DNA of 64,000 bases from Lentzea sp. NBRC 102530 (GTDB taxonomy: Bacteria; Actinomycetota; Actinomycetes; Mycobacteriales; Pseudonocardiaceae), in assembly GCF_030269365.1 (NCBI RefSeq), contig NZ_BSTF01000001.1, positions 744,001 through 808,000 on the forward strand, given 5' to 3'. The position numbers and the translations under genes are program-made. Positions 34,303 through 43,392 of this stretch are shown here, one piece after another. The notes under the pieces were generated by a model. It was not told where the DNA came from. It ran no database searches and saw only the letters and a program-made list of their open reading frames with translations. Position 1 is the stretch's first letter, and each line of letters starts with the position of its first letter.

Positions 34303-35344
34303 GGCTCGTCCCTTCCGTGCGGCGCAGGGCTTTCGCCAGCCGGAGCGCGAGGAGCCGGTCGACGGTGATGGCGCTCAGCAGCAACGCGCCCGCGATGGCC
34401 TGCTGCCAGAACGCGGGGATCTGCAACACCACCAGGCAACTGGTGATCGTGGCCAGCAGCAACGCCCCGAGCGCCGCGCCGGTGACCGTGCCCGAGCCGC
34501 CGAAGATCGCGACGCCACCGACCACGACGGCGGCGACGACCTGGAGTTCGAGGCCGGTGCCCGCCGCCGCGTCGACCGTGCCGTAGCGGGCGACCCAGAG
34601 CGCGCCGGCCAGCCCGGCGACCAGTCCGGAGAGGACGAACGTGGTGAGCGTGCGCTGGGCGACGGGGATGCCGGCGAGCGTGGCGGCCTCCGGGTTCGAG
34701 CCGATGGCGTAGAGCTCGCGGCCTGACCGGTAGGAGCGCAGGTGGACGGCGGCGACCGCGATGACCACGACGGTGATCAGCACGAGGATCGGGATGCCCG
34801 CGACCCTCGCGCTGCCGAGGTCCAGCAGGGCGTCGGGGAGGTTGGAGGCGTTGACCTGTTCGCCCTGGGCCAGCGCGAAGTCCACGCCGCGGAACACGTA
34901 GAGCGTGCCGAGCGTGACGACGAGGCTGGGGACGTTGCCGAGCGCCACCAGCAGGCCGTTGAGCAGGCCGCACGCCAGACCGACCGCGACGCCGAAGCCG
35001 ATGCCCAGCAGGAGCGGGGTGCCGGGGTGGTCGGCGAAGTGCTGGGCGGTGAGGAACGCGGACAGGCCGAGGACCGAGCCGACGGACAGGTCGACGTTGC
35101 GGGTGACGACCACGAGGGTCTGGCCCACGGCGAGGAGGGCGACGATCGAGGCGTTGAGGAGGAGGTCGCGCAGGCTCTGGGGCTGGATGAAGCGCGGGTT
35201 GACGATCGCCGTCGGGATGACGACGAGCGCCAGGGCGACGACGATGCCGAGTTCGCGGACGCGGCCGACCCGGGTGGAGAGGCGGCGGGCGGCCGTGCGG
35301 CGGGAAGTGGGTGCAGTGGTGGCCGGCGTGAGCTGGGGGGTCAT
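34295..35344 (-). CDS. Rhamnose ABC importer permease (first)
   Basis: A 349-residue permease of the same family with a basic cytoplasmic N-terminus of about 30 residues, then hydrophobic spans. TLVVVTRNVDLSVGSVLGLS is the family signature, NVPSLVVTLGTLYVFRG the next conserved span, and YAIGSNPEAATLAGIPV the coupling loop. A strong GGAGGGGG lies six bases before ATG 35344. That ATG also overlaps the stop codon of a 15-codon micro-ORF that bridges it to the ATPase gene. Confidence 0.93.
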   Translation of the reverse strand: MTPQLTPATTAPTSRRTAARRLSTRVGRVRELGIVVALALVVIPTAIVNPRFIQPQSLRDLLLNASIVALLAVGQTLVVVTRNVDLSVGSVLGLSAFLTAQHFADHPGTPLLLGIGFGVAVGLACGLLNGLLVALGNVPSLVVTLGTLYVFRGVDFALAQGEQVNASNLPDALLDLGSARVAGIPILVLITVVVIAVAAVHLRSYRSGRELYAIGSNPEAATLAGIPVAQRTLTTFVLSGLVAGLAGALWVARYGTVDAAAGTGLELQVVAAVVVGGVAIFGGSGTVTGAALGALLLATITSCLVVLQIPAFWQQAIAGALLLSAITVDRLLALRLAKALRRTEGTSHA

Positions 35345-35388
35345 CGAACCCCCTCCGCCCAGTTGAGGAACGCGAGGTGTGCCGTCAT
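35341..35388 (-). CDS. 15-codon micro-ORF coupling rhaT to the permease gene
   Basis: [15 protein letters not shown] starts in an ATGA overlap with the rhaT stop (35385) and ends in an ATGA overlap with the permease start (35344). It spans exactly the 40-bp gap between the two genes, so a ribosome could pass from rhaT to the permease without leaving the mRNA. The permease Shine-Dalgarno is inside it. Whether the peptide itself matters is unknown; it may be only a translational bridge. Confidence 0.4.
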   Translation of the reverse strand: MTAHLAFLNWAEGVR

Positions 35389-36887
35389 CGGGCCACCGCC
35401 TGTCCGGCCGCCGCCAGCGCGACCCGTTCCTCGGTCGCGTCGGCCCGGTCGATCTCCTCGACCAGGCGGCCCTCGTGCATCACCAGCACGCGGTCGGCCA
35501 TGCCGAGCACCTCCGGCAGCTCCGACGAGATCATCAGCACCGCCACGCCCTGGCCCGCGAGGTCCGACAGCAGGCGGTGCACCTCGGCCTTGGTGCCGAC
35601 GTCGATGCCGCGCGTCGGTTCGTCGACGATGAGGACGGATGGGGTGCGCGCCAGCCACTTCGCCAGCACGACCTTCTGCTGGTTGCCGCCGGACAGGACA
35701 CCGACCGGGTCGCTCAGGCGCGCGAACTTCAGGCGCAGCTTCACCGCCCAGTCCTGGGCTAGGGTGGTCTCCGCGCGGCGGCGCAGCAGGCCGAACGTCG
35801 ACAGGCGCCCGAGCGAGGCCAGGGCGGTGTTGCGTTCGATGGACGCGTCCATGACGAGCCCCTGCTGGCGGCGGTCCTCCGGCACGAAGCCGATGCCCGC
35901 GGCCATCGCGGCGGTGGGGGAGCCGTACTTCAGGCGGCGGCCGTGCACGTGCACGTCACCGGCATCGGGGCGGTCGATGCCGAAGACCGCGCGGGCCACC
36001 TCGCTGCGGCCCGCGCCGACCAGGCCGGACAGTGCGACGATCTCACCGGCCCTGACGTCGAACGACACGTCGGTGAACACGCCCTCGCGGGTGAGCCGCC
36101 GCACGGACAGTGCGACCTCGCCCGCCGCGGCGGACTCCTTCGGGTAGAGCTGGGAGAGTTCGCGGCCGACCATGCGGCGCACCAACGAGTCCGGGGTCTC
36201 GCCTTCGAGGACGCCGGACCAGACGAACTCGCCGTCGCGCAGGACGGTGGCGCGCTGGCAGAGTTCGAAGACCTCGTTCAGGCGGTGCGAGACGAACAGG
36301 ACGGCGGCGTCCTGCGCGCGCAGTGCCTGCACGACACCGAACAGGCGCTGGACCTCGTGGGCGGAGAGGGCGGCGGTGGGCTCGTCCATGACGATCACGC
36401 GCGCGTCGAACGACAGCGCCTTGGCGATCTCGACGAGTTGTTGGTCCGCGATGGACAGTCCGCGCGCCGGACGGGCCGGGTCGAGGCGGACCCCGAGCCG
36501 GGAGAACAGGTCCGACGTGCGGGAGTGCATCCCGGCCACGTCGATGCGGCGGCCGAAGCCGAGGGGCTGGCGTCCCATGTGGACGTTCTCGGCCACCGAG
36601 AGGTCGCCGAACAGCGTGGGTTCCTGGTAGATGATCGCGATGCCGGCGGCGAGGGCGTCGGCGGGGCCGGTGAACCGGTGCGGCACGTCGTCGACGAGCA
36701 CCTGGCCCGCGTCGGGGCGGTGAACGCCGGCCAAGGTCTTGATCAGGGTCGACTTGCCCGCGCCGTTCTCGCCCAGCAGGGCGTGGGCCTCGCCGGGCAG
36801 CAGTCGCAGCGACACCCCAGCCAGCGCGCGGACGGCGCCGAAGGACTTGCTCACCTCGTCCAGTGCCACCACGGGAGGTCGGTCCAC
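35385..36887 (-). CDS. rhaT: Rhamnose ABC importer ATPase (two nucleotide-binding domains)
   Basis: A 500-residue ATPase made of two fused nucleotide-binding domains as in RbsA/RhaT. Domain 1 has Walker [10 protein letters not shown], signature [15 protein letters not shown] and Walker [12 protein letters not shown]. Domain 2 lacks a canonical Walker A (GLVGAGRSE) but has LSGGNQQKV and [12 protein letters not shown], as is usual for this family. It is the first gene of the rhamnose operon. GAGGAG stands eight bases before GTG 36887, which I prefer to the longer in-frame reading that would run through the operator. An operator-like palindrome lies 20 bp upstream. Confidence 0.94.
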   Translation of the reverse strand: MDRPPVVALDEVSKSFGAVRALAGVSLRLLPGEAHALLGENGAGKSTLIKTLAGVHRPDAGQVLVDDVPHRFTGPADALAAGIAIIYQEPTLFGDLSVAENVHMGRQPLGFGRRIDVAGMHSRTSDLFSRLGVRLDPARPARGLSIADQQLVEIAKALSFDARVIVMDEPTAALSAHEVQRLFGVVQALRAQDAAVLFVSHRLNEVFELCQRATVLRDGEFVWSGVLEGETPDSLVRRMVGRELSQLYPKESAAAGEVALSVRRLTREGVFTDVSFDVRAGEIVALSGLVGAGRSEVARAVFGIDRPDAGDVHVHGRRLKYGSPTAAMAAGIGFVPEDRRQQGLVMDASIERNTALASLGRLSTFGLLRRRAETTLAQDWAVKLRLKFARLSDPVGVLSGGNQQKVVLAKWLARTPSVLIVDEPTRGIDVGTKAEVHRLLSDLAGQGVAVLMISSELPEVLGMADRVLVMHEGRLVEEIDRADATEERVALAAAGQAVAR

Positions 36888-36906
36888 GTCCGTGTCTCCT
36901 CGATGT

Positions 36907-36918
36907 TGAAACGTTTTA
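36907..36918. promoter_or_regulatory. Operator upstream of the rhamnose operon
   Basis: TGAAACGTTTTA differs at one base from the palindrome TGAAACGTTTCA found at the PL11 and GH78 genes. It is 20 bp before the rhaT start in the 125-bp divergent region with the LacI gene. Confidence 0.72.
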
Positions 36919-36985
36919 ACACCTGAGTTACGTGCACTCTGGGTGCGGCGGGACGGCATGTCAAGATGCAGGGAGTACGATTCGT

Positions 36986-36997
36986 TGTCACGTTTCA
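36986..36997. promoter_or_regulatory. Operator upstream of the rhamnose LacI gene
   Basis: TGTCACGTTTCA keeps 10 of 12 bases of the regulon palindrome, including the whole right half. It ends 15 bp before the LacI start and suggests autoregulation. Confidence 0.6.
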
Positions 36998-37012
36998 ACA
37001 AAGGAGCCGCCC

Positions 37013-38020
37013 GTGAAGCCGTCAGTGGGCATCCGCGAGGTCGCGCAGCACGCCGGGGTCTCCAACGCGACCGTGTCGAACGTGCTCAACCGGCCTGACG
37101 TCGTCGCTCCCGCCACACGGCAACGGGTGCTGGCAGCGATCGAGGAGCTCGGGTTCGTGCGCAACGAGTCGGCGCGCCAGCTCCGGGCCGGGCGCAGCCG
37201 CGTGCTCGCCTATGTCGTGCTCGACGCCGCGAACCCGTTCTTCACCGACGTGGCGCGCGGGGTGGAGGACGCGGCACGGGAGGCGGGCTTCGCGTTGTTC
37301 CTGTGCAACAGCGCCTCGGACGAGGGACGCGAACGCGAGTACTTGGAGCTGCTCCAAGAACAACGGGTCGAGGGCATCCTGATCACCCCCGTCGACGCCG
37401 ACAACGCCCGGCTCGCCGAACGCGGCACGCCCGTCGTGCTGGTCGACCGGGAGGCGACGGACGGTGCCAGGTGCTCGGTCGCGGTCGACGACGTCCTCGG
37501 TGGCGAACTCGCGGTGACCCACCTGATCGAGAACGGCCACACCCGCATCGCGATGGTCGGCGGCCCGCTCTCCATCCAGCAGGTGCGCGACCGGCGTGAG
37601 GGCGCGATGCGAGCGCTCACCAACGCCGGACTGCCCGAGGAGGCGCTGACGTTCCTCGACACCCGCGGGCTGCAGGTCGCGGAAGGCCGGGGTGCGGGGG
37701 AGCGGCTCGTCGGGCTGCCCGCGTCACGACGGCCCACGGCGGCGTTCTGCGCGAACGACCTGCTGGCGCTCGGCCTGCTGCAGTCGATGACCCAGCAGGG
37801 CCTGCGCGTGCCGGACGACCTGGCCGTCGTGGGCTACGACGACATCGAGTTCGCCGCGGCCGCCGCCGTGCCGCTCACGTCGGTGCGCCAGCCGCGTGAC
37901 CAGCTCGGTCGCACGGCCGCGCAGCTGCTGCTCGCCGAGAACGAGCCGGACCACGAGCACCGGCACGTGAAGTTCCAGCCGGAGCTCGTGGTCCGCGCGT
38001 CCACCGCGATCAGGCGTTAA
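37013..38020 (+). CDS. LacI-family repressor of rhamnose/rhamnogalacturonan genes (inferred)
   Basis: A 335-residue LacI protein. The N-terminal helix-turn-helix reads [34 protein letters not shown], with the hinge helix [22 protein letters not shown]; the rest is the two-lobed sugar-binding core ending in [27 protein letters not shown] is six bases before GTG 37013. It is divergent from the rhamnose operon and has a site of the TGAAACGTTTCA type in front of it. The same palindrome at the PL11 and GH78 genes suggests one regulator for the whole rhamnogalacturonan route. Known actinobacterial and rhizobial rhamnose operons often use DeoR or other families, so the inducer should be checked. Confidence 0.9.
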   Translation: MKPSVGIREVAQHAGVSNATVSNVLNRPDVVAPATRQRVLAAIEELGFVRNESARQLRAGRSRVLAYVVLDAANPFFTDVARGVEDAAREAGFALFLCNSASDEGREREYLELLQEQRVEGILITPVDADNARLAERGTPVVLVDREATDGARCSVAVDDVLGGELAVTHLIENGHTRIAMVGGPLSIQQVRDRREGAMRALTNAGLPEEALTFLDTRGLQVAEGRGAGERLVGLPASRRPTAAFCANDLLALGLLQSMTQQGLRVPDDLAVVGYDDIEFAAAAAVPLTSVRQPRDQLGRTAAQLLLAENEPDHEHRHVKFQPELVVRASTAIRR

Positions 38021-38427
38021 CGGACCAACACCATTTCCCGATTCTCTTCGACGGAATTCGAACTGTCCGGCGCGAGAAACACGGTCAACGCGGCGGAAGT
38101 GAACGCGACGCCCGGCCGAAATGCTTTCGTGCGGGATACCACGGTCACGTCGACCCTGTGGTGATCGCCGGTGCACGGAACGCTCGGCGTGTACTTGTCA
38201 CCGACCGCCAGCTCACCCCGCACGTTCTGGGTGACCTGCACCCACAACGACCCGGTAGCGCCGTTCGCGCACATCACACGGGTCGGCACGACCACCGCGA
38301 CCCCGCGCGCCTCCAGCCTGGCGGACGGCTGCAACGCCACCGCGGCCTCGACGGAAGCCGCCGACGCCGGCACCGCGGTGGCCAGCAACGCGCTCGCGGC
38401 CAGGACGATCGCGGAAATTGCACGCAC
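38017..38427 (-). CDS. Small secreted protein of unknown function
   Basis: A 136-residue protein with a clear Sec signal (MRAISAIVLAASALLATAVPASA, cleavage near 23). The mature part of about 110 residues is strand-rich with two cysteines (VMCANGATGSL and SVPCTGDHH) that could form a disulphide. No family was recognised. GTG 38427 has GAGGTG about nine bases upstream. Its stop overlaps the convergent LacI stop in the shared TTAA. There is no sign that it belongs to the rhamnose system. Confidence 0.7.
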   Translation of the reverse strand: MRAISAIVLAASALLATAVPASAASVEAAVALQPSARLEARGVAVVVPTRVMCANGATGSLWVQVTQNVRGELAVGDKYTPSVPCTGDHHRVDVTVVSRTKAFRPGVAFTSAALTVFLAPDSSNSVEENREMVLVR

Positions 38428-38601
38428 GATTCTTCACCTCGTTCTCGTGGAAGGGCGGATGCGGCCGCAAACCGACATTAACGAGGGCGGCGGAAAAGTT
38501 GCGAGGGGCCATTGGCCGAGGAAGATCCAGGTTCCACGATTGGAGCAGCGGTGAGATGGGCACCCCTGTGCGGTCCAGCCCGAACCGAAAGGTCCAAGCC
38601 C

Positions 38602-39750
38602 ATGCCGACGGACAGTGATCTGCTCGCCGACCGGTACCGGCTCGGCGAACTGCTCGGCGAGGGCGGGTTCGCCGAGGTGCGCCGCGCCCAGGACGTGCTG
38701 CTGGCGCGCGACGTCGCGGTGAAGCTCTTCCGGCCGGGGGACGGCCGCGCGGACGCCCGCAGGATCGACGCCGAGATCTGCGCACTCGCCGGCCTCTCCC
38801 ACCCCGGCCTGGTGAAGGTCTTCGACGCCGACCCCGGCGGTGAGACGCCGTACGTGGTGCTGGAACTCGTCGAGGGCAGGACCCTGCGCGACCGGATCAC
38901 GGACGGGCCGATGTCCGTCGACGAGGTGCGGCGGCTCGGTTCAGCGCTGGCCGACGCCCTTGCGCACGTTCACGAACGAGGCTTCGTCCACCGCGACGTG
39001 AAGCCCGCCAACATCCTGCTCGACGACGACAACCTGCCGCGCCTGACCGACTTCGGCCTGGCGCGCGCGACGGACATCGCCGGGATCACCAAGACCGGCC
39101 AGGTCGTCGGCACCGCCGCCTACCTCGCGCCGGAACAGGTGCGCGGCCAGGCGATCACCTCGGCCGTCGACGTCTACGCGCTCGGCCTGGTCCTGCTGGA
39201 GTGCCTGACCGGCCGCCGCGAGTACGAGGGCGCGGACGTCGAGTGCGCCGTCGCCCGGCTGCACCGGCCCCCGGCCGTTCCCGACGACCTGCCGTTCGAC
39301 CTCGTGCTGCTGCTGACGAGGATGACGTCGCTCAGCGTGGCCCGCCGCCCGACCGCTCACGAGTGCGCCTCCGCGCTGCGGCAGCCGACGGGGGACGCTC
39401 CCACCGTCGTGGTGCCCGTGCCGCGCCGGCCACTCCGGTCACGGGCTCTGCTCGGCGTCGCGTCCGCGGTCGTGTTGTGCTCGGCGATCGGCACCGGCAT
39501 GAGCACCTGGAACAGCGTCACGGACACGGGCTCGGAGCCGCCCGCCACCACCGCCCCCGGTACGACCCAGCCGCAGGTGGCACCCGTCGTGGTGCAGCCG
39601 GCGGCCGCGCAGGTCGACACGCCGGCGCCCGTCCAGGTCGTGGACCAGGGCAGGCCGGTGAACCACGAGAAGAAGCCGGCGGACAGGAGCGGCCCCGGCA
39701 AGGGCGGGCCCAAGGAGCCCAAGGGCAAGCAGGGCGTGAAAAAGCCCTAA
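38602..39750 (+). CDS. Transmembrane Ser/Thr protein kinase (Hanks/PknB type)
   Basis: A 382-residue receptor-like kinase. The kinase domain (about 12-265) has the glycine loop LGEGGFAEV, the ATP lysine in VAVKLF, HRDVKPAN near 130 and DFGLA, with a GT-containing activation loop (TKTGQVVGTAAYLAPEQVRG). One membrane helix follows (LLGVASAVVLCSAIGTG near 280). The outer part is short, Pro/Thr-rich and ends in a Lys/Gly/Pro tail; there are no PASTA repeats. It therefore has no obvious ligand-binding domain. ATG 38602 with AAAGG upstream. Convergent with the TerC gene, four-base overlap. The substrates are unknown. Confidence 0.9.
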   Translation: MPTDSDLLADRYRLGELLGEGGFAEVRRAQDVLLARDVAVKLFRPGDGRADARRIDAEICALAGLSHPGLVKVFDADPGGETPYVVLELVEGRTLRDRITDGPMSVDEVRRLGSALADALAHVHERGFVHRDVKPANILLDDDNLPRLTDFGLARATDIAGITKTGQVVGTAAYLAPEQVRGQAITSAVDVYALGLVLLECLTGRREYEGADVECAVARLHRPPAVPDDLPFDLVLLLTRMTSLSVARRPTAHECASALRQPTGDAPTVVVPVPRRPLRSRALLGVASAVVLCSAIGTGMSTWNSVTDTGSEPPATTAPGTTQPQVAPVVVQPAAAQVDTPAPVQVVDQGRPVNHEKKPADRSGPGKGGPKEPKGKQGVKKP

Positions 39751-40748
39751 CGCTGCTCGTCCTTGCGGGAACCCCGCAACGAACCGGGGTGGGCCTTGAC
39801 CGACGGGTCGTTGCGCGTCTTGACGAGGCTCGCGACCGTCACGACGACCAGGATGCCGATGATCACGCCGAGGCTGAGCGGCGTCGGGACTTCGGGAACC
39901 GAGGCCGAGATGTCCACGTGCGCCCAGTGCAGGATCAGCTTCACGCCGATGAACGCGAGGATCACCGCGAGCCCGGCCGACAGGTACACGAGCCGGTCGA
40001 GCAGACCCTTGACGAGGAAGAACAACGCCCGCAGGCCGAGCAGCGCGAACGCGTTGGCGGTGAAGACGATGTAGGGCTCCTCGGTCACGCCGAACACCGC
40101 GGGGATCGAGTCGAGCGCGAACAGCAGGTCGACGCCGCCGATGGCCACCAGCACCACGAACAACGGCGTGGCGAGCCGCCGGCCGTCCACCCGCGTGAAG
40201 ATCTTGCCACCGACGTAGTCGTCGGTGACCGGGATGATCTTGCGCGCGGTCTTCACGACGACGTTGTTCTCGACGTCGGGATCTTCGTTTCGGTGCCGGA
40301 ACAGCTGCACGGCCGTGAAGATCAGCAACAGTCCGAACAGCAGGAACATGAACGTGAACAACGACAGCAGCGTCGCGCCGACCGCGATGAAGATGCCGCG
40401 CATGATCAACGCCAGCACGATGCCGAACGTCAGCACCTTGTGCTGGTGCTCCTCGGGCACCAGGAACGTCGTCATGATGATCACGAAGACGAACAGGTTG
40501 TCGACCGACAGGCTCTTCTCGACGATGTAGCCCGCGAAGTACTCGGCACCGAACCCGCCGCCGTGGACGCTCGCGAACCACACGCCGAAGCCGATGGCGA
40601 CGAGGATGTAGAACACCGACCAGAGCGTCGCCTCGCGGAACCCGATCCGGTGCGGCCGCCACGCCGCCAGCACGAGGTCGACCGCCAGCAGCGCGACGAT
40701 CACCCCGATCGTCAGAGCCCACGTCAGTCCGCTGATCTCCAGCACCAC
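39747..40748 (-). CDS. TerC-family membrane protein (Alx/MeeF-like, manganese or stress related)
   Basis: A 333-residue protein with about nine membrane helices. EKSLSVDNLFVFVIIM and GGVDLLFALDSIPAVFGVT are the two TerC motifs with the conserved Asp-Asn and Asp-Ser pairs in the membrane. Members export manganese or help metalate secreted proteins, and some are linked to tellurite resistance. GGAGGG lies six bases before GTG 40748; the GTG at 40754 would touch the Shine-Dalgarno and is less likely. The 340 bp upstream contain several strong nested stems that would be in the 5' leader of this gene. Confidence 0.9.
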   Translation of the reverse strand: MVLEISGLTWALTIGVIVALLAVDLVLAAWRPHRIGFREATLWSVFYILVAIGFGVWFASVHGGGFGAEYFAGYIVEKSLSVDNLFVFVIIMTTFLVPEEHQHKVLTFGIVLALIMRGIFIAVGATLLSLFTFMFLLFGLLLIFTAVQLFRHRNEDPDVENNVVVKTARKIIPVTDDYVGGKIFTRVDGRRLATPLFVVLVAIGGVDLLFALDSIPAVFGVTEEPYIVFTANAFALLGLRALFFLVKGLLDRLVYLSAGLAVILAFIGVKLILHWAHVDISASVPEVPTPLSLGVIIGILVVVTVASLVKTRNDPSVKAHPGSLRGSRKDEQR

Positions 40749-40822
40749 GAACACCCCTCCGGCGGCCCGATCCGTCCGCAGTGGACGCTACCGGGCCGGG
40801 ACCGGGGAAGTGGCTAGGCCCC

Positions 40823-40909
40823 GTCCTGCGAGTCTCGTCGGTGAGAGCGGCGGACGAGGGCCCCGGAGGGACTCTCGCCCGCGCCTCTCACCTGGCGAAC
40901 CCGCAGGAC
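40823..40909 (-). ncRNA. Nested-stem structured leader candidate upstream of terC
   Basis: Three coaxial stems can form on the minus strand: GTCCTGCG (40823-40830) with CGCAGGAC (40902-40909); GGTGAGAG (40840-40847) with CTCTCACC (40885-40892); and CGGACGAG (40851-40858) with CTCGCCCG (40874-40881), one G-T pair. Two nine-base strands form a symmetric internal loop between the outer stems. Nearer terC, GGCCCG and CGGGCC pair just before the Shine-Dalgarno. TerC genes are often under the yybP-ykoY manganese riboswitch, but its GGGGAGTAG motif is not found here. It could instead be the 3' region of the upstream GH3 gene. Confidence 0.4.
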
Positions 40910-41011
40910 ACGGCCTGTGCACTCGACCGGAAGTCCTGTCCGTGGTCGCGCCGTTTCACGAGCGCGTTTCACGTTGCCGGAGTGCACGCGGGGAGCTTTC
41001 GTTCGCGTGGA

Positions 41012-41036
41012 CCGCACGCGAGGGCCCCGCGTGCGG
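41012..41036 (-). terminator. Stem-loop after the GH3 gene
   Basis: CCGCACGCG and CGCGTGCGG form a perfect 9-bp stem with a seven-base loop, 55 bp after the GH3 stop at 41091. The remainder of the 342-bp gap between GH3 and terC holds only the leader structure described separately. Confidence 0.5.
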
Positions 41037-41090
41037 CAGGAGAACGTGAGAAGGGCTCGGGTGGTGCGGACGGGACTGGCGGGCGGTTGC

Positions 41091-43382
41091 TCAGGAGAAC
41101 TCGGGTGTCGTCACCCGATCGAACCCGACCCGCCGCGCGGGTCCGGTCATCGAGAGCTTCAGCGCGGTGTGGATCGTCGCGCTCGACGTGCCGACGTGCA
41201 GTTCGACGTCACCGGGATCGACCTGGCGGTGACCCGCGCGGCCGGTGTAGGAGGTGAGGTCGGCGTGCAGCCGGGCCGTGACCGTCCTGGTCTGACCGGG
41301 TTCGAGGTCCACCTTCAGGGCGCCGATCAGCTGCCGGACCGGCCGCGCGACCTCCGCCACCGGGTCGTGCAGGTAGATCTGGACGACCTCGGAAGTCGCG
41401 ACGTCCATGTCGTTGCGCAGGACCACGTGCACGCGGGCGAAGCCGTCGGTCGGCCACTCGCGTTCCTCACAACCGGCGGTCACCCAGGTGGCCGGCGCGT
41501 AGGACAGCCCGTGCCCGAACGGGAACAGCGGCGTCGGGTCCACCGAGCTGACCTCGGTGCGCGCGGCCAGCGGGGCCGCGAGGTACGTCGAGGGCTGGCT
41601 CGACCCGGTGCCGGGGAAGCTGACCGGCAGCCGGCCCGACGGGTTGACCCGTCCACTGAGGACATCCGCGAGCGCCCGCCCGCCCTCCTGGCCGGGGTAG
41701 AAGCCGCAGACGACGGCGGCGAGGCGGTCGATCTGCCGGGACAGGTCGTAGGGCCTGCCCGAGAGCAGCACGAGCACGACCGGCATGCCGGTGCCGAGCA
41801 CCGCGTCGAGCAGTTCCTCCTGCCGGCCGGGCAGCGTCAGGTCCGCCACGTCGCAGCCCTCGCCGGACGTGCCGTTGCCGAACAGGCCCGCCTGGTCGCC
41901 GAGCACGACCACGCAGACGTCCGCCTGGCGGGCCGCCTCGACGGCCTCGGCGATCTCGTCGTCGGTGCCGCCGACCACGGGACAGCCGCGTGCGAATACC
42001 ACGTCGTGGTCCTCGCGCAACGCCTCCAGCACGGTGGTGACCTCGATGCCCATCTCGACGTCCGGGTGGTGCACGCCGACGTGCAGCGGGAACGAGTAGC
42101 AGCCCATCATCGCGCCGGGCTCGTTCGCGCGCGGGCCCACGACGGCCAGCCTGCGCCCGGACATCGGCAGCACGCCGTCGTTGTGCAGCAACACGATCGA
42201 ACGTTCCGCGACCTCGCGGGCGAGCGCGCGGGACTCGGCGTCGTCCAAATCGAGGTCCGCGGCGGGCGCGGGGGAGTAGTCGGGGTCGAGCAGGCCCAGT
42301 TCGACCTTCTGGGTCAGCACGCGGATCAGCGCCCGGTCGACCAGCGCCGCGTCCACGCGGTCGAAGTACATGCCCTCCAGCAGCGGTTCACCGAAGCAGT
42401 CCACAGTGGGCAGCTCGACGTCGATCCCCGCCGTCAGCGCCAGCGCGGCCGCGTCCTCGCGACCGGCCGCGACGTTGTGCAGCTTGTGCAGGAACGCCAC
42501 CGAGAAGTAGTCCGACACCACGGTCCCGGTGAAGCCGTACTCGTCGCGCAGCCGGTCCGTGAGCAGGGAGGTGTCGGCGGCGGCGGGTACGCCGTCGTTG
42601 TCGGCGTAGGAGTTCATGACCGAGCGCGCACCGGCCCGCAGCGCCATCTCGAACGGCGGCAGGACGACGTCAGCGAACTCGCGCGGCCCGATCGAGACGG
42701 GCGCGTGGTTGCGCCCGGCCCGGGAGGCCGAGTAGCCCGCGAAGTGCTTGAGCGTGGAGACGATCCCCGCCGACTCGAGACCCGTCACGTAGGCGGCGCC
42801 GATCGTGCCGACCAGGTGCGGGTCCTCGCCGATGGTCTCCTCGACCCGGCCCCACCGCAGGTCGCGGGTGACGTCGAGGACAGGGGCCAGGCCCTGGTGG
42901 ATGCCGAGCCGCCGCATCGAGCCGCCGAACCGCTCGGCCATGCGCCGCACCAGGTCCGGTTCGAACGTCGCGCCCCAGCACAACGGTGACGGGTAGACGG
43001 TCGCCTGCCAGGCGGCCAGCCCCGTGAGGCACTCCTCGTGCGCGATCGCGGGAATCCCGAACCGGCTCGACTCGATGATCTGCCGCTGAGTGCGGGCGAG
43101 CGTGCGCGCGCCGACCTCCGGTGCGATCGGCCGGGTGCCGAAGACGCGGGTGAGCTGGCCGAGGCCGTGCCGGGTCAGCTCGTCGAAGTCCTGCGGTGCC
43201 ACCGCGAACTCGTGCTGGTGCGGTGCCATCTCACCGGCGGCGTCGATGCCTGCCCAGATCCCTTGCAGCTGGGCGATCTTCTCCTGCGGCGTCATGCGCG
43301 CGACGAGGTCGCGCACTCGATCGGCCACGGGGGCGTGCGGGTTGCGCCAGACCTCGTCCGGCGTGGTGGCTTCTGTCGTCAC
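41091..43382 (-). CDS. Intracellular GH3 beta-xylosidase/beta-glucosidase-like enzyme
   Basis: A 763-residue glycoside hydrolase family 3 enzyme without signal peptide. The barrel domain has KIAQLQGIWAG, IAHEECLTGL, APVLDVTRDLRWGRVEETIGEDP, LKHFAGY and the nucleophile Asp in TVVSDYFSV near 291; the second domain carries LLHNDGVLPM and the C-terminal FN3-like domain ends the protein. The EECLTGL/RWGRVEETIGEDP pattern is that of xylan-linked GH3 enzymes such as BxlA. It would hydrolyse imported xylo-oligosaccharides. GAGG lies eight bases before GTG 43382, ten bases after the LacI gene stop, so the two are co-transcribed. Confidence 0.92.
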   Translation of the reverse strand: MTTEATTPDEVWRNPHAPVADRVRDLVARMTPQEKIAQLQGIWAGIDAAGEMAPHQHEFAVAPQDFDELTRHGLGQLTRVFGTRPIAPEVGARTLARTQRQIIESSRFGIPAIAHEECLTGLAAWQATVYPSPLCWGATFEPDLVRRMAERFGGSMRRLGIHQGLAPVLDVTRDLRWGRVEETIGEDPHLVGTIGAAYVTGLESAGIVSTLKHFAGYSASRAGRNHAPVSIGPREFADVVLPPFEMALRAGARSVMNSYADNDGVPAAADTSLLTDRLRDEYGFTGTVVSDYFSVAFLHKLHNVAAGREDAAALALTAGIDVELPTVDCFGEPLLEGMYFDRVDAALVDRALIRVLTQKVELGLLDPDYSPAPAADLDLDDAESRALAREVAERSIVLLHNDGVLPMSGRRLAVVGPRANEPGAMMGCYSFPLHVGVHHPDVEMGIEVTTVLEALREDHDVVFARGCPVVGGTDDEIAEAVEAARQADVCVVVLGDQAGLFGNGTSGEGCDVADLTLPGRQEELLDAVLGTGMPVVLVLLSGRPYDLSRQIDRLAAVVCGFYPGQEGGRALADVLSGRVNPSGRLPVSFPGTGSSQPSTYLAAPLAARTEVSSVDPTPLFPFGHGLSYAPATWVTAGCEEREWPTDGFARVHVVLRNDMDVATSEVVQIYLHDPVAEVARPVRQLIGALKVDLEPGQTRTVTARLHADLTSYTGRAGHRQVDPGDVELHVGTSSATIHTALKLSMTGPARRVGFDRVTTPEFS

Positions 43383-43392
43383 AGGAACAACC

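Noticed and set aside
40823..40909. Canonical yybP-ykoY manganese riboswitch before terC
   Set aside because: The leader is strongly structured, but I did not find the conserved GGGGAGTAG loop sequence or the second conserved loop, so it is reported only as an unidentified structure.
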